DNA of 44,443 bases from Erysipelotrichaceae bacterium. GTDB taxonomy: Bacteria > Bacillota_I > Bacilli_A > Erysipelotrichales > Erysipelotrichaceae. Numbering within the stretch: position 1 is the first letter of the stretch; every line of letters starts with the position of its first letter. Location of the stretch: NCBI GenBank assembly GCA_019415435.1, contig DXZE01000011.1, positions 1-44,443 of the forward strand. The letters are read 5' to 3'. The translations under genes were made by a program, and so were the position numbers. Positions 32,388-41,255 of this stretch are shown piece after piece. Under the pieces are notes generated by a model that was not told the origin of the DNA, did not search any database, and saw only the letters and a program-made list of their open reading frames with translations.

Positions 32388-33710
32388 ATGTTTGACTTTG
32401 AAAAAGTGAATCAGGGATTGTTTCAGTTTTTAGACAAAAGCCCGAATGCTTTCTTTGCAGTACGTAATTTTAAAGATCAGTTGAATAATGCTGGTTTTAC
32501 AAGACTGTATGAAGGTAATGACTGGCATCTGGAATACGGTCATAAGTACTATGTGACAAGAAATGATTCTGCTTTAATTGCTTTTGTAATGCCTGATCAT
32601 CCATATAAGGGTTATCAGGTTATGGCCAGTCATTGCGATTCACCATTATTCCGTATCAAGACGAATTGTGAGATTGCAGTAGATGATGCCTATGTAAAAC
32701 TGAATGTAGAAAAGTATGGCGGCATGTTATGTGCACCATGGCTGGACAGACCTTTATCTGTCGCAGGAAGAGTGATTGTAAGAAGTGAGGATGGTATTGA
32801 GACACGTCTTTTGAATATTGACAGAGATCTCCTGATGATTCCTAATCTTGCCATTCACATGAACAGAAAGGCGAATGATGGCTACAGTTATAATGCACAG
32901 GTTGATATGCTGCCATTATTCTCTGAAAAGGAAGAAGAGAAGGATTCTTTCTTAAAGCTGATTGCGAAAGGAGCAGGTGTTAAGCCAGAAGATATCATTG
33001 ATACAGATTTATATCTGTATAACAGAATGAAGGCTACTGCATATGGATTACATCATGAATTTATTGCCAGCGGCAGATTAGATGATCTGCAGTGTGCATA
33101 TTCTTCTATGCAGGGTTTACTACAGGCTAAGCCGCAGGATTCCATTGCTCTGGATGCCATCTTTGATAATGAAGAAGTAGGCAGTGGAACCAAACAGGGC
33201 GCTATGTCTACATTCCTGTATGACACAATGAGAAGAATCAACAGTGTTATGGGCAGAAGTGAAGAAGACTATTTCAAGAGTATTCAGTCCAGCTTCATGA
33301 TTTCTGCTGATAATGCACATGCTGTACATCCTAATCATCCGGATAAGGCAGATCCTACAAACAGACCGCATATGAATAAAGGTATTGTGATCAAGTACAG
33401 TGCCAACCAGAAGTACACTACAGATGGTTTGGCTGGTGCGATTATGAGAGAGATCTGTCATAAGGCAGATGTGCCATATCAGACCTTTACAAATCGTTCT
33501 GATATGCTTGGCGGTTCTACCTTAGGCAATCTGTCACAGTCTCATGTTTCATTGAATACAGTAGATATCGGCTTACCTCAGTTAGCTATGCATTCACCAT
33601 ATGAAACAGCAGGTTCAAAGGATACAGCTTATTTAATAGAAGCTGCCAAGGTTCACTTTTCTTCATCATTTGAAGGAATCGGGGATGGAAATTATAAATT
33701 GAAGTTTTAA
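32388..33710 (+). CDS. M18-family aminopeptidase
   Basis: A cytoplasmic dinuclear-zinc aminopeptidase that removes N-terminal, often acidic, residues from peptides. The 440-aa protein has the metal and catalytic motifs MASHCDSPLFRIK, SGRLDDLQCAYS, FDNEEVGSGTKQGA and SADNAHAVHPNHPDK, and a terminal His in QLAMHSPYE. Length is typical. AGAGGAGA precedes the ATG. Its promoter has a cre-like palindrome, suggesting carbon-state control, and an amino-acid permease follows 23 nt later, so peptide and amino-acid use may be linked. Confidence 0.9.
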   Translation: MFDFEKVNQGLFQFLDKSPNAFFAVRNFKDQLNNAGFTRLYEGNDWHLEYGHKYYVTRNDSALIAFVMPDHPYKGYQVMASHCDSPLFRIKTNCEIAVDDAYVKLNVEKYGGMLCAPWLDRPLSVAGRVIVRSEDGIETRLLNIDRDLLMIPNLAIHMNRKANDGYSYNAQVDMLPLFSEKEEEKDSFLKLIAKGAGVKPEDIIDTDLYLYNRMKATAYGLHHEFIASGRLDDLQCAYSSMQGLLQAKPQDSIALDAIFDNEEVGSGTKQGAMSTFLYDTMRRINSVMGRSEEDYFKSIQSSFMISADNAHAVHPNHPDKADPTNRPHMNKGIVIKYSANQKYTTDGLAGAIMREICHKADVPYQTFTNRSDMLGGSTLGNLSQSHVSLNTVDIGLPQLAMHSPYETAGSKDTAYLIEAAKVHFSSSFEGIGDGNYKLKF

Positions 33711-33733
33711 GGAGATTAGTTTTAAAGAGTATT

Positions 33734-35161
33734 ATGAGTGATTCACAGAAGATCAAATGGACCACCCTGGCATTCATGTGTTTTTCGACTGTCTGGGGAT
33801 TCGGTAATGTCTTAAACGGATTTGTTTACTTTAATGGTATCCAGGTTATCTTCTCCTGGATTCTGATGTTTGCTTTATATTTCATACCATATGCATTAAT
33901 GGTAGGTGAATTAGGTTCTGCTTTTAAGGATTCAGGCGGAGGTGTTTCTTCCTGGATGCTTAAGACAGCAGGTCCTAAGGCTGCCTATTACGCAGGATGG
34001 ACGTACTGGGCATGTCATGTCACATATATTGCCAGTAAGTCTTCTGGTGGCTTAAAAGCATTAAGCTGGGCTGTATTCAGAAATGGTACAACCTATGACA
34101 GCTTCCCTACCCTGGCAGTACAGTTAGTGACATTTGCAGTATTGATGCTGTTCTGCTATATCGCAAGCAGAGGATTGAATCCATTAAAGAAGTTAACAAC
34201 ATTAGCCGGAACATCTATGTTTGTCATGTCTATTCTTTACATCATCATGATGTTTGGAGCACGTGCAATTAATCCTGACGCAGATTATGTCAGTATGGAT
34301 TTCTCCATGAAGAATCTGATTCCAAACTTTGATGTGAAGTACTTTACTTCCTTATCGATTCTTGTATTTGCGGTAGGTGGATGTGAGAAGATTTCTCCTT
34401 ATGTAAACAAGATGGATAAGCCAAGCAAGAGCTTCCCTAAAGCTATGATTACATTAGCCATCATGGTTGTTGTATGTGCAATTCTCGGTACGATTGCCAT
34501 GGGTATGATGTTTGATCCTAAGGTTATCAATGCAAGTGATGCAAGCTTTAACAGTTATGTTGCTAATGGTTCTTACCTTGCTTTCCAGAAGTTAGGGAAT
34601 TACTGGCATATGGGAGATACACTATTAATTATCTATGCTATATGCAATGTGATTGGTCAGCTTTCTACATTAGTATTAAGTATTGATGCGCCATTACGTA
34701 TGTTACTGGATAATGAAGATGCACGTGAATATATACCTACAAAGCTTTTAAAGAAGAATGAAAAGGGAGCCTATGTCAATGGAATCAAGATGGTCGCAGT
34801 ATTATCTGGTGCGATTGTATTGGTACAGTCATTTGTCCCGGGTGCTGCGGCAGTATTACAGCAGTTAAACAAGCTGAATTCTGTATGTATGCCAATGCGT
34901 TACTTATGGGTATTTGCGGCATATATATGCCTCAGAAAACAGGAAGATAAGTTCCAGCCGGAATACAGGTTTGTTAAGAACCATAAAGTAGCATTATTCT
35001 TTGGCGTATGGTGCTTTGTCGTAACAGCAGCCTGCTGTATCTTAGGTGTCTATTCTGATGATCTGTTCACCCTGGTATTGAATATCGTTACACCGGTTGT
35101 ATTAATTCTGCTTGGCTTTATTCTTCCGGCAATCAAGAAGAGAGAGAAAGCACAGGCTTAA
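33734..35161 (+). CDS. APC-superfamily amino-acid permease
   Basis: A 475-aa polytopic transporter with about 12 membrane helices. It starts with WTTLAFMCFSTVWGFGNVL, the helix-1 glycine motif, and has a cytoplasmic GELGSAFKDSGGGVSSWMLK segment typical of the glutamate/GABA-antiporter branch. Similarity to the YjeM-like group is an impression; the substrate cannot be read from sequence. A weak ribosome site (AAAGAG) precedes the ATG. It is probably cotranscribed with the aminopeptidase and ends at a strong terminator. Confidence 0.85.
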   Translation: MSDSQKIKWTTLAFMCFSTVWGFGNVLNGFVYFNGIQVIFSWILMFALYFIPYALMVGELGSAFKDSGGGVSSWMLKTAGPKAAYYAGWTYWACHVTYIASKSSGGLKALSWAVFRNGTTYDSFPTLAVQLVTFAVLMLFCYIASRGLNPLKKLTTLAGTSMFVMSILYIIMMFGARAINPDADYVSMDFSMKNLIPNFDVKYFTSLSILVFAVGGCEKISPYVNKMDKPSKSFPKAMITLAIMVVVCAILGTIAMGMMFDPKVINASDASFNSYVANGSYLAFQKLGNYWHMGDTLLIIYAICNVIGQLSTLVLSIDAPLRMLLDNEDAREYIPTKLLKKNEKGAYVNGIKMVAVLSGAIVLVQSFVPGAAAVLQQLNKLNSVCMPMRYLWVFAAYICLRKQEDKFQPEYRFVKNHKVALFFGVWCFVVTAACCILGVYSDDLFTLVLNIVTPVVLILLGFILPAIKKREKAQA

Positions 35162-35173
35162 TCATACATATCT

Positions 35174-35202
35174 AAGCAGTATCAGAGATGATACTGCTTT
35201 TT
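35174..35202 (+). terminator. Rho-independent terminator of the permease gene
   Basis: An 11-bp stem AAGCAGTATCA/TGATACTGCTT with a GAGA tetraloop, then T5, 12 nt after the stop. Confidence 0.9.
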
Positions 35203-35440
35203 ATGAATAATCGAACAGTAAACAATTTTGTGGATGACAAATAGCATAATTATCATTATGGTCAGATAACGCACCCATGTATCAAAACTCTTATTTGCAG
35301 AATGAAAAATAGAATTTGTCAGAGGCGTAAAAGGTGTTCCACATTCACTGCATACATATCTTTGCTGTTCCGAATGGCAATAGCTTTCTGCAGTAACCCG
35401 AACTGCTCAGCGGGTAGCCGCACGTGCTGAGTAAATAAGA
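35182..35440 (-). pseudogene. N-terminal fragment of a zinc-ribbon transposase
   Basis: Read leftward, one frame gives CGYPLSSSGYC, and after a frameshift another gives SEQQRYVCSECGTPFTPLTN followed by SIFHSANKSFDTWVRYL and a stop. A C-x2-C zinc ribbon plus FTPLTNxIF is typical of the N-terminus of IS1595-like or related transposases; the exact family is uncertain. The catalytic domain is absent, and the fragment runs into the permease terminator. The rest of 35203-35529 holds no other gene I can support. Confidence 0.5.
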
Positions 35441-35529
35441 TAAAAGAGAAAGAATATGTAAAACAATGGCAGAGAATTACTTCCTATTGGATCAGCAGTA
35501 AAGATGAAAGGGTACGGCCAGGAAGGAAG

Positions 35530-36855
35530 TCAGTTCTTTTCTATCGTAAGCTTTCTGTTCTTCCCTTTAATACGGATATGATCTGGTATGGAAGAGACAG
35601 GTTTTAACATAGTGACAGAAGTATAGGTATCCTGTATTTCCAATACACCTATATCTTTAAAAGGAAATATAGTACACAGAGATCCAATGATATCCTTAGG
35701 TCTGATTTTATCTTTTCTTCCCGCATGGATGCGGATTACAGAAAGATGATTATCTGCATCATCTTTCTGTAATGGAATTGTAAGGTCAGAAGGATGGATA
35801 TCTTTTTCTGTGTAGATCTGACTGTGTTCCAGGATCCATTTGCCTGTTTCTGTCTGTTTATCTTCTGTACTCATTAAGGTAATGGTTATACCTGTATTTC
35901 CCTGATGGGCAGTACGTCCAGATCTATGAATATATGTCTCATAATCTACTGGTACATCATAGTGAATGATATGAGATACATCTGTAATATCCAGACCTCT
36001 TGCGGCAGCGTCAGTAGCCACTAGTATTCTTAACTTACCCTTTTTGAAGTCATTCAGTATATGTATTCTTTTCTTCTCTTCATACTCGGAAGAGAAGTCA
36101 TTACATAATATGTTTCTTTTCTGTAATAACTCTGCCAAACATGCTGAGTCTTTTTTATAGTTGGAAAAGATGATAGCCTGTGAGACAGGTAAAGTATCTA
36201 ATAAAGAGAATAATGTGGATTGTTTATCTTCTGTTTCTATGTAATAAGAAGTAATGTTCTTATTAAGGTGATTGTTATCAAACTGCAGAATTTCATAAGG
36301 TTCAGGAAGAAAACTGATTACCTGATCATTCATGGTTGCGGAAAGACATACTGTTTGTACATGTACATTATGCAGGATAGAGAGTGTCTGTTCTTTCTGA
36401 CCTGTAGAGATAATCTGATCTGCTTCATCCAGAATACAGATCTTTAATTCATTGAGATGAAGCTTATTCTGATTCACAAGATCCATGATTCTTCCTGGTG
36501 TACCGATGACAATATCAGGATGATGACGTAAGGCATTCTCCTGTTTATGGATATCTAAGCCACCTATTACTGTCACAATATGATGACGGGTAAGAAGAGA
36601 TACCTGAGAGGCTGTATCTGATACCTGTAAGGCTAATTCTCTTGTCGGGACAAGGATCAGAGCCTGTGGATGATCCTGCATAGGTTCACACATATCCAAT
36701 ACAGGTATCAGATAGGATAGCGTTTTGCCACTGCCGGTTTCACTTTGCACAAAGAGATTCTTACCTGCCTCTATTTCAGGAATGACTTTTTTCTGTACTG
36801 GTTTTAAAGAGGTAATACCAGCTTTATTTAAACTATTCTTTACAACTGATTTCAT
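35530..36855 (-). CDS. dbpA: DEAD-box RNA helicase, DbpA/YxiN-like
   Basis: A 441-aa ATP-dependent RNA helicase. Core motifs are SETGSGKTLSYLIP, PTRELALQ, TPGRIMDL, LDEADQI, SATM and HRSGRTAHQGNTG. The C-terminal 75 residues (VIRIHAGRKDKIRPKDIIG, FPFKDIGVLEIQD) fit the DbpA RNA-binding domain, which in E. coli and Bacillus homologues docks on 23S rRNA hairpin 92 during 50S assembly. No ribosome site precedes the ATG; a -10-like TAAGAT lies 6 nt upstream, so the mRNA may be leaderless. Confidence 0.87.
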   Translation of the reverse strand: MKSVVKNSLNKAGITSLKPVQKKVIPEIEAGKNLFVQSETGSGKTLSYLIPVLDMCEPMQDHPQALILVPTRELALQVSDTASQVSLLTRHHIVTVIGGLDIHKQENALRHHPDIVIGTPGRIMDLVNQNKLHLNELKICILDEADQIISTGQKEQTLSILHNVHVQTVCLSATMNDQVISFLPEPYEILQFDNNHLNKNITSYYIETEDKQSTLFSLLDTLPVSQAIIFSNYKKDSACLAELLQKRNILCNDFSSEYEEKKRIHILNDFKKGKLRILVATDAAARGLDITDVSHIIHYDVPVDYETYIHRSGRTAHQGNTGITITLMSTEDKQTETGKWILEHSQIYTEKDIHPSDLTIPLQKDDADNHLSVIRIHAGRKDKIRPKDIIGSLCTIFPFKDIGVLEIQDTYTSVTMLKPVSSIPDHIRIKGKNRKLTIEKN

Positions 36856-36861
36856 GCGATT

Positions 36862-36891
36862 ATCTTAGCATTTTGTTTGATGTGTTACACT
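36862..36891. promoter_or_regulatory. Divergent, overlapping promoters of dbpA and mnmE
   Basis: Only 46 nt separate the two start codons. Rightward, an extended -10 (TGTTACACT, hexamer 36886-36891) sits 10 nt before the mnmE ATG. Leftward, TAAGAT (36862-36867) sits 6 nt before the dbpA ATG. Neither gene has a Shine-Dalgarno sequence. Confidence 0.5.
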
Positions 36892-36901
36892 ATTCAGTGA
36901 T

Positions 36902-38233
36902 ATGGAAAACTTTAATGATACGATTGCGGCTGTTGCGACCGCTAATGCTATGGGTGCTGTATCCATGATTCGTATATCTGGTGATGATGCAATCGACATT
37001 GCGGAGAAATTAATACATAAGGATTTAAGTCGTAAAGATGGCTATACGATTACCTATGGAACGGTATGGGACGGGAATGAACCAGTAGATGATGTGCTGG
37101 TATCTTTATTCAGAGCTCCTAAGTCATACACAGGGGAAGATGTCATAGAACTTGGATGCCATGGCGGTCTTTATATTACAAGAAAGATATTATCTCTTGT
37201 ATTAGGGAATGGAGCCAGAATGGCAAGACGTGGTGAATTCACGGAAAGAGCTTTCTTAAACAATAAGATGGATTTAGCCCAGGCAGAAGGAATTGATGAA
37301 TTAATACGGTCCAGGGATGAATTAAATGCGAAGAATGCCATGCATTCTTTAAGAGGATCTGTCAGTACATTATTAAAGCCTTTGGAAGAAGATCTGACCC
37401 AGATCATATCCAATATAGAAGTCAATATAGATTATCCGGAATATGATGATGTACATCAGTTAACCGAAGAAGAGATTATCCCTAAGGCAGAACAATGGTT
37501 AAAGGATATTCATAAGATCATAGAAACGGCCAGACAGTCTTTGGAAATCAGAGAAGGTATTGATACAGCGATTATAGGAAGACCGAATGTAGGCAAGTCA
37601 TCTCTTTTAAATGCATTATTGGAAGAAGATAAGGCTATTGTGACAGATATAGCTGGTACAACCAGAGATGTTGTAGAAGGCAATGTGAATGTAAATGGTA
37701 TTCCATTGCATCTGATTGATACAGCTGGTATTCATGAATCAGAAGATACAATAGAAAAGATCGGTATTGAAAAATCCATGCAGGCACTGGATAAGGCAGA
37801 TCTGGTCATAGTTGTATTAGATGGATCAAAGCCATTGACTGAAGAAGATGAGAAACTGTTAGATCTTACAAAAGACAGAAAGAGACTTGTTGTCTATAAC
37901 AAGAAAGATACAGGTATGTTATATGAAGGTATCTGTATCAGTGCGAAGAATCATGATATGAAAGCTTTAACAGATGCTTTATCTGATTTATATGAGAAGG
38001 AAATGATCAGTGCCAATACAGATACATTAAATAATGAAAGACAGATAGGATTAGCTGTACAGGCAGAAAAATCCATGGCATCTGCCTTACATACATTACA
38101 GGAAGGTATGGAACTGGATCTTGTGACAATTGACTTAGAGAATTGTTGGCATGCATTAAGAGAGATTACAGGAAAAGCAGGCAGGGAAGATCTGTTAGAC
38201 GAGATATTCTCAAGGTTCTGTCTTGGTAAATAA
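36902..38233 (+). CDS. mnmE: tRNA modification GTPase MnmE (TrmE)
   Basis: With MnmG it modifies the wobble uridine (5-carboxymethylaminomethyl) of certain tRNAs. The 443-aa protein has the N-terminal tetrahydrofolate-binding domain (DTIAAVATANAMGAVSMIRI), a helical domain, and an inserted G domain: G1 GRPNVGKSSLL, G2 TTRD, G3 DTAGI, G4 in VVYNKKD. It ends with the C-terminal redox motif FCLGK. No ribosome site before the ATG. It heads the mnmE-tatD-rnmV-ksgA-ispE-glmU series. Confidence 0.95.
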   Translation: MENFNDTIAAVATANAMGAVSMIRISGDDAIDIAEKLIHKDLSRKDGYTITYGTVWDGNEPVDDVLVSLFRAPKSYTGEDVIELGCHGGLYITRKILSLVLGNGARMARRGEFTERAFLNNKMDLAQAEGIDELIRSRDELNAKNAMHSLRGSVSTLLKPLEEDLTQIISNIEVNIDYPEYDDVHQLTEEEIIPKAEQWLKDIHKIIETARQSLEIREGIDTAIIGRPNVGKSSLLNALLEEDKAIVTDIAGTTRDVVEGNVNVNGIPLHLIDTAGIHESEDTIEKIGIEKSMQALDKADLVIVVLDGSKPLTEEDEKLLDLTKDRKRLVVYNKKDTGMLYEGICISAKNHDMKALTDALSDLYEKEMISANTDTLNNERQIGLAVQAEKSMASALHTLQEGMELDLVTIDLENCWHALREITGKAGREDLLDEIFSRFCLGK

Positions 38234-38234
38234 T

Positions 38235-39014
38235 ATGAGTGAATTACATTTTGTGGATAGTCATGCCCATATCATGGGTAAAGAGTTTGAAGAGGATCTG
38301 GATGCGGTTATACAGAGAACAGCAGAGAAACATGTAGACCGTATCATGATCATTACACTGACGAAAGAAGAAGCACTAAAAGCTATTGAATTCTCTAAAA
38401 GAGATCCTCATAAGTATGTTGTGGCGACAGGAATATTCCCGGAAGATGTCACAAAGGTAACAGATCAGGATTGGGAAGATTTTTCCTCTATCGCAAAGAG
38501 AAAAGAAATCAGTGTGATAGGAGAAATAGGATTAGATTATCATTGGGAAAAGGATCCTGGTATAAGAGCTTTACAGAGAGAGTTCTTTATCCGTCAGATA
38601 GATTTAAGCATGGAACTTAATAAGCCTTTTGCGGTACACAGTCGTGATGCTATTCAGGATACATTTGATATCATGAAGGAACATCATGGTCATGGCTTAA
38701 TGCATTGTTACTCAGGCACGAAAGAGATGGCAGTGGAATTTAACAAGTTAGGCTATTACATTGCCTTAGGCGGTGCTTTAACGTTCAAACATGCCAGACA
38801 TGCAGTAGAAGTGGCTGAGTCAATAGATGAAAAGTGGTTATTAACGGAGACTGATTGTCCTTACATGGCTCCTGAGCCAGTCAGAGGCACAAGGAATGAA
38901 CCTTCCAATATTCCATATATTACCCAGAAGATGGCAGATGTCAGAGGTGTATCATTAGAGCATATGGCAAATGTCATTGAACATAACTGGGATCGTTATC
39001 TGGAGATGAAGTGA
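38235..39014 (+). CDS. tatD: TatD-family metal-dependent deoxyribonuclease
   Basis: A 259-aa TIM-barrel hydrolase related to E. coli TatD/YcfH, with nuclease activity in relatives. Metal ligands are in VDSHAHI, GEIGLDYHW, HSRDA, MHCYSG and TETDCPYMAP. The ATG at 38235 follows the mnmE stop by one base; an in-frame TTG at 38223 is less likely. Its stop overlaps the next gene's start (TGATG), and the pairing with RNase M5 and KsgA is standard in Firmicutes. Confidence 0.92.
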   Translation: MSELHFVDSHAHIMGKEFEEDLDAVIQRTAEKHVDRIMIITLTKEEALKAIEFSKRDPHKYVVATGIFPEDVTKVTDQDWEDFSSIAKRKEISVIGEIGLDYHWEKDPGIRALQREFFIRQIDLSMELNKPFAVHSRDAIQDTFDIMKEHHGHGLMHCYSGTKEMAVEFNKLGYYIALGGALTFKHARHAVEVAESIDEKWLLTETDCPYMAPEPVRGTRNEPSNIPYITQKMADVRGVSLEHMANVIEHNWDRYLEMK

Positions 39015-39577
39015 TGGAAAGAAAACGCATCAGAGAAGTGATTGTAGTAGAAGGCCATCATGATACAGAAAAGCTTAGAAAGTATTATGACTGCGATACG
39101 ATAGAGACAAGCGGTACCCATTTAGGTAAAGCAGTCATGGACAGAATCAGGGAAGCACAGAAGAAGCGTGGTGTGATTATCTTTACAGATCCGGATTCAC
39201 CAGGCAACCGTATCCGTGATCAGATTAATAAAGCTATTCCCGACTGCAAGAATGCTTTCGTAGATAAGAAAGATGCCCATACAACAAGAAAAGTCGGTGT
39301 GGAACATGCCCAGAAGGAAGCTTTGGACAGGGCTTTGGGACATCTGGTGACTTTTACGGATAAAGCAGACAATGAATTAACCATGCAGGATATGATAGAA
39401 CTTGGTTTAAGTGGAAATGAAAACAGTTTTACACTAAGAGAGAAGACAGGAGAAGCACTCCATATCGGTATGGGTAATGCCAGGACCATGCTGCACAGGA
39501 TGAATTATCTTGGTATTACAAAAGAAGAATTAAAAGAAACGGTAGATAAGATATGCATACAGATGAAAGAAGAATAG
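39014..39577 (+). CDS. rnmV: Ribonuclease M5 (5S rRNA maturation)
   Basis: A 187-aa TOPRIM nuclease that matures 5S rRNA precursors. The TOPRIM motifs are REVIVVEGHHDTEKL (Glu) and IFTDPDSPGNRIRDQI (DxD). A GTG (39011) and ATG (39014) are adjacent; GGAG is better spaced for the ATG, which overlaps the tatD stop. ksgA begins 25 nt before its end. Confidence 0.92.
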   Translation: MERKRIREVIVVEGHHDTEKLRKYYDCDTIETSGTHLGKAVMDRIREAQKKRGVIIFTDPDSPGNRIRDQINKAIPDCKNAFVDKKDAHTTRKVGVEHAQKEALDRALGHLVTFTDKADNELTMQDMIELGLSGNENSFTLREKTGEALHIGMGNARTMLHRMNYLGITKEELKETVDKICIQMKEE

Positions 39578-40407
39578 CAGTACCATCAAAGACAAAAGAA
39601 ATATTAGATGAATTTCATCTGCGTGCCAAGAAAGGCTATGGACAGAATTTTCTGGTAGATCCTGTGATCACAAGAAAGTGTGCTGAGTTATCACATTGTG
39701 GGGATGCAGTCATAGAGATAGGTCCGGGTATTGGTTCTTTAACAGAAGAACTTGCCTTACACAGTAAGCATGTCACAGCATATGAAATAGACCCGGATAT
39801 GGCAGAGGTATTAAAGCATACATTAGCTTCTTATAATAATGTAGAAGTTATTCTGCAGGATTTCCTTGAAAGTGATATTGAGACAAAGATAAAGCAGTTA
39901 AAGGATAACTATGATCAGGTAACAGTATGTGCCAATCTTCCATACTACATAACCACACCTGTCCTATTTCGTATCTTTGATATGGGGGATGATATTCCCT
40001 ATATTACGGTTATGGTACAGAAGGAAGTAGGAGACAGGTTTGCGGCTAAGCCGGGTGATAAGGATTACAGTGCCTTATCTGTTGAAGGTCAGTATTTATA
40101 TAAGATCAGAAAGTTATTTACAGTACCGGGAAGAAGCTTTAATCCTTCCCCAAGAGTAGATTCTTCTGTCATACAGTTTGAAAGAAGACAGGATATTGAA
40201 AGTACAATTGATCTAAAGGATTTCTTTCAGTTTGTAAGAGCCTGTTTCAAACAGAGAAGAAAGACATTAATCAATAACTTAAAAGAGTATTATCAGGATG
40301 GAGACAAGGCACAGAAAGTATTGGATAAAGCAGGTATTTCTGTATCTGTAAGAGCACAGGAATTATCCTGGGAAGAGTTAAAGCATATTTATGAGGCTTC
40401 ATTATGA
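39553..40407 (+). CDS. ksgA: 16S rRNA dimethyladenosine transferase
   Basis: KsgA/RsmA dimethylates two adjacent adenosines near the 3' end of 16S rRNA. The 284-aa protein has KKGYGQNFLVDP, the SAM motif EIGPGIGSLTEEL, and the catalytic NLPYYITTP. The ATG at 39553 lies inside rnmV, with a 25-nt overlap, and has no strong ribosome site; no better in-frame start exists before the conserved region, so translation probably depends on ribosomes finishing rnmV. Its stop overlaps ispE (ATGA). Confidence 0.94.
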   Translation: MHTDERRIAVPSKTKEILDEFHLRAKKGYGQNFLVDPVITRKCAELSHCGDAVIEIGPGIGSLTEELALHSKHVTAYEIDPDMAEVLKHTLASYNNVEVILQDFLESDIETKIKQLKDNYDQVTVCANLPYYITTPVLFRIFDMGDDIPYITVMVQKEVGDRFAAKPGDKDYSALSVEGQYLYKIRKLFTVPGRSFNPSPRVDSSVIQFERRQDIESTIDLKDFFQFVRACFKQRRKTLINNLKEYYQDGDKAQKVLDKAGISVSVRAQELSWEELKHIYEASL

Positions 40408-41255
40408 TAAAAGACAGAGCATACGCAAAGATTAACCTGTGTCTGGATGTCGCAGGAAAAAGAGATGACGGTTATCATGATCTGAAGATGATCATGGTTC
40501 CGATAGATTTCTATGATGTACTGCAGATGGAACCGGCTGTAGAGACAACATTATCTTTAAACAGAAGTTACTTGCCTGTAAATGAAAAGAATACGATTGT
40601 AAAGGCAATCAGTGTCATGCAGAGAAGGTATAACTTTCATCTTGGCTTCAGATGTGTCTTGCAGAAACATATTCCAACCAGGGCAGGACTTGCCGGAGGC
40701 AGTGCAGATGCGGCAGCTGCGATCCGTATGATTAACAAGATACTGGATCTGCATATGAGTATTAACGATATGATCAGTGCAGGGAAAGAAGTAGGTTCTG
40801 ATGTACCGTTCTGTATTGTCAATAAACCGGCATATGTAGAAGGTACAGGTGAGATTATCAAGCCATTCAGATGTCATACAGATTTTGAAGTATTGCTTGT
40901 AAAGCCTAAGAAAGGTGTTTCTACGAAAGAAGCATTTGCGATTGTGGATCAGGAAGAAACCGTTCATCCTGACTGTATGAAACTAAGACAGGCATTGATC
41001 GACAATGATTATGAGACAATGATTCACTCACTTGGCAATTCCTTAGAGAAAGCAGCCATTGATTTAGTGCCTGAAATCAGGGATGTAAAAGAACAGCTTG
41101 TTCAAAGAGGTTTTGATGGCGTATTGATGTCAGGTAGTGGATCGACTGTATTTGGTATAACAAAAAATCATGCATTATTGGAAGAGACAATGCAGGATAT
41201 GAGAGATCAGAAGTTCTTTGTCAGAAGAACTGTGATATTAAACAGGGAAGGATAA
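40404..41255 (+). CDS. ispE: 4-diphosphocytidyl-2-C-methyl-D-erythritol kinase
   Basis: A GHMP kinase of the non-mevalonate isoprenoid pathway, phosphorylating CDP-methylerythritol. The 283-aa protein has AYAKINLCLDVAGKR with the conserved Lys, the ATP loop PTRAGLAGGSADAAAAIR with the catalytic Asp just after in VGSDVPFC, and the C-terminal MSGSGSTVFGI. Overlaps at both ends show it is inside one operon. Its presence implies the organism uses the MEP pathway. Confidence 0.94.
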   Translation: MIKDRAYAKINLCLDVAGKRDDGYHDLKMIMVPIDFYDVLQMEPAVETTLSLNRSYLPVNEKNTIVKAISVMQRRYNFHLGFRCVLQKHIPTRAGLAGGSADAAAAIRMINKILDLHMSINDMISAGKEVGSDVPFCIVNKPAYVEGTGEIIKPFRCHTDFEVLLVKPKKGVSTKEAFAIVDQEETVHPDCMKLRQALIDNDYETMIHSLGNSLEKAAIDLVPEIRDVKEQLVQRGFDGVLMSGSGSTVFGITKNHALLEETMQDMRDQKFFVRRTVILNREG

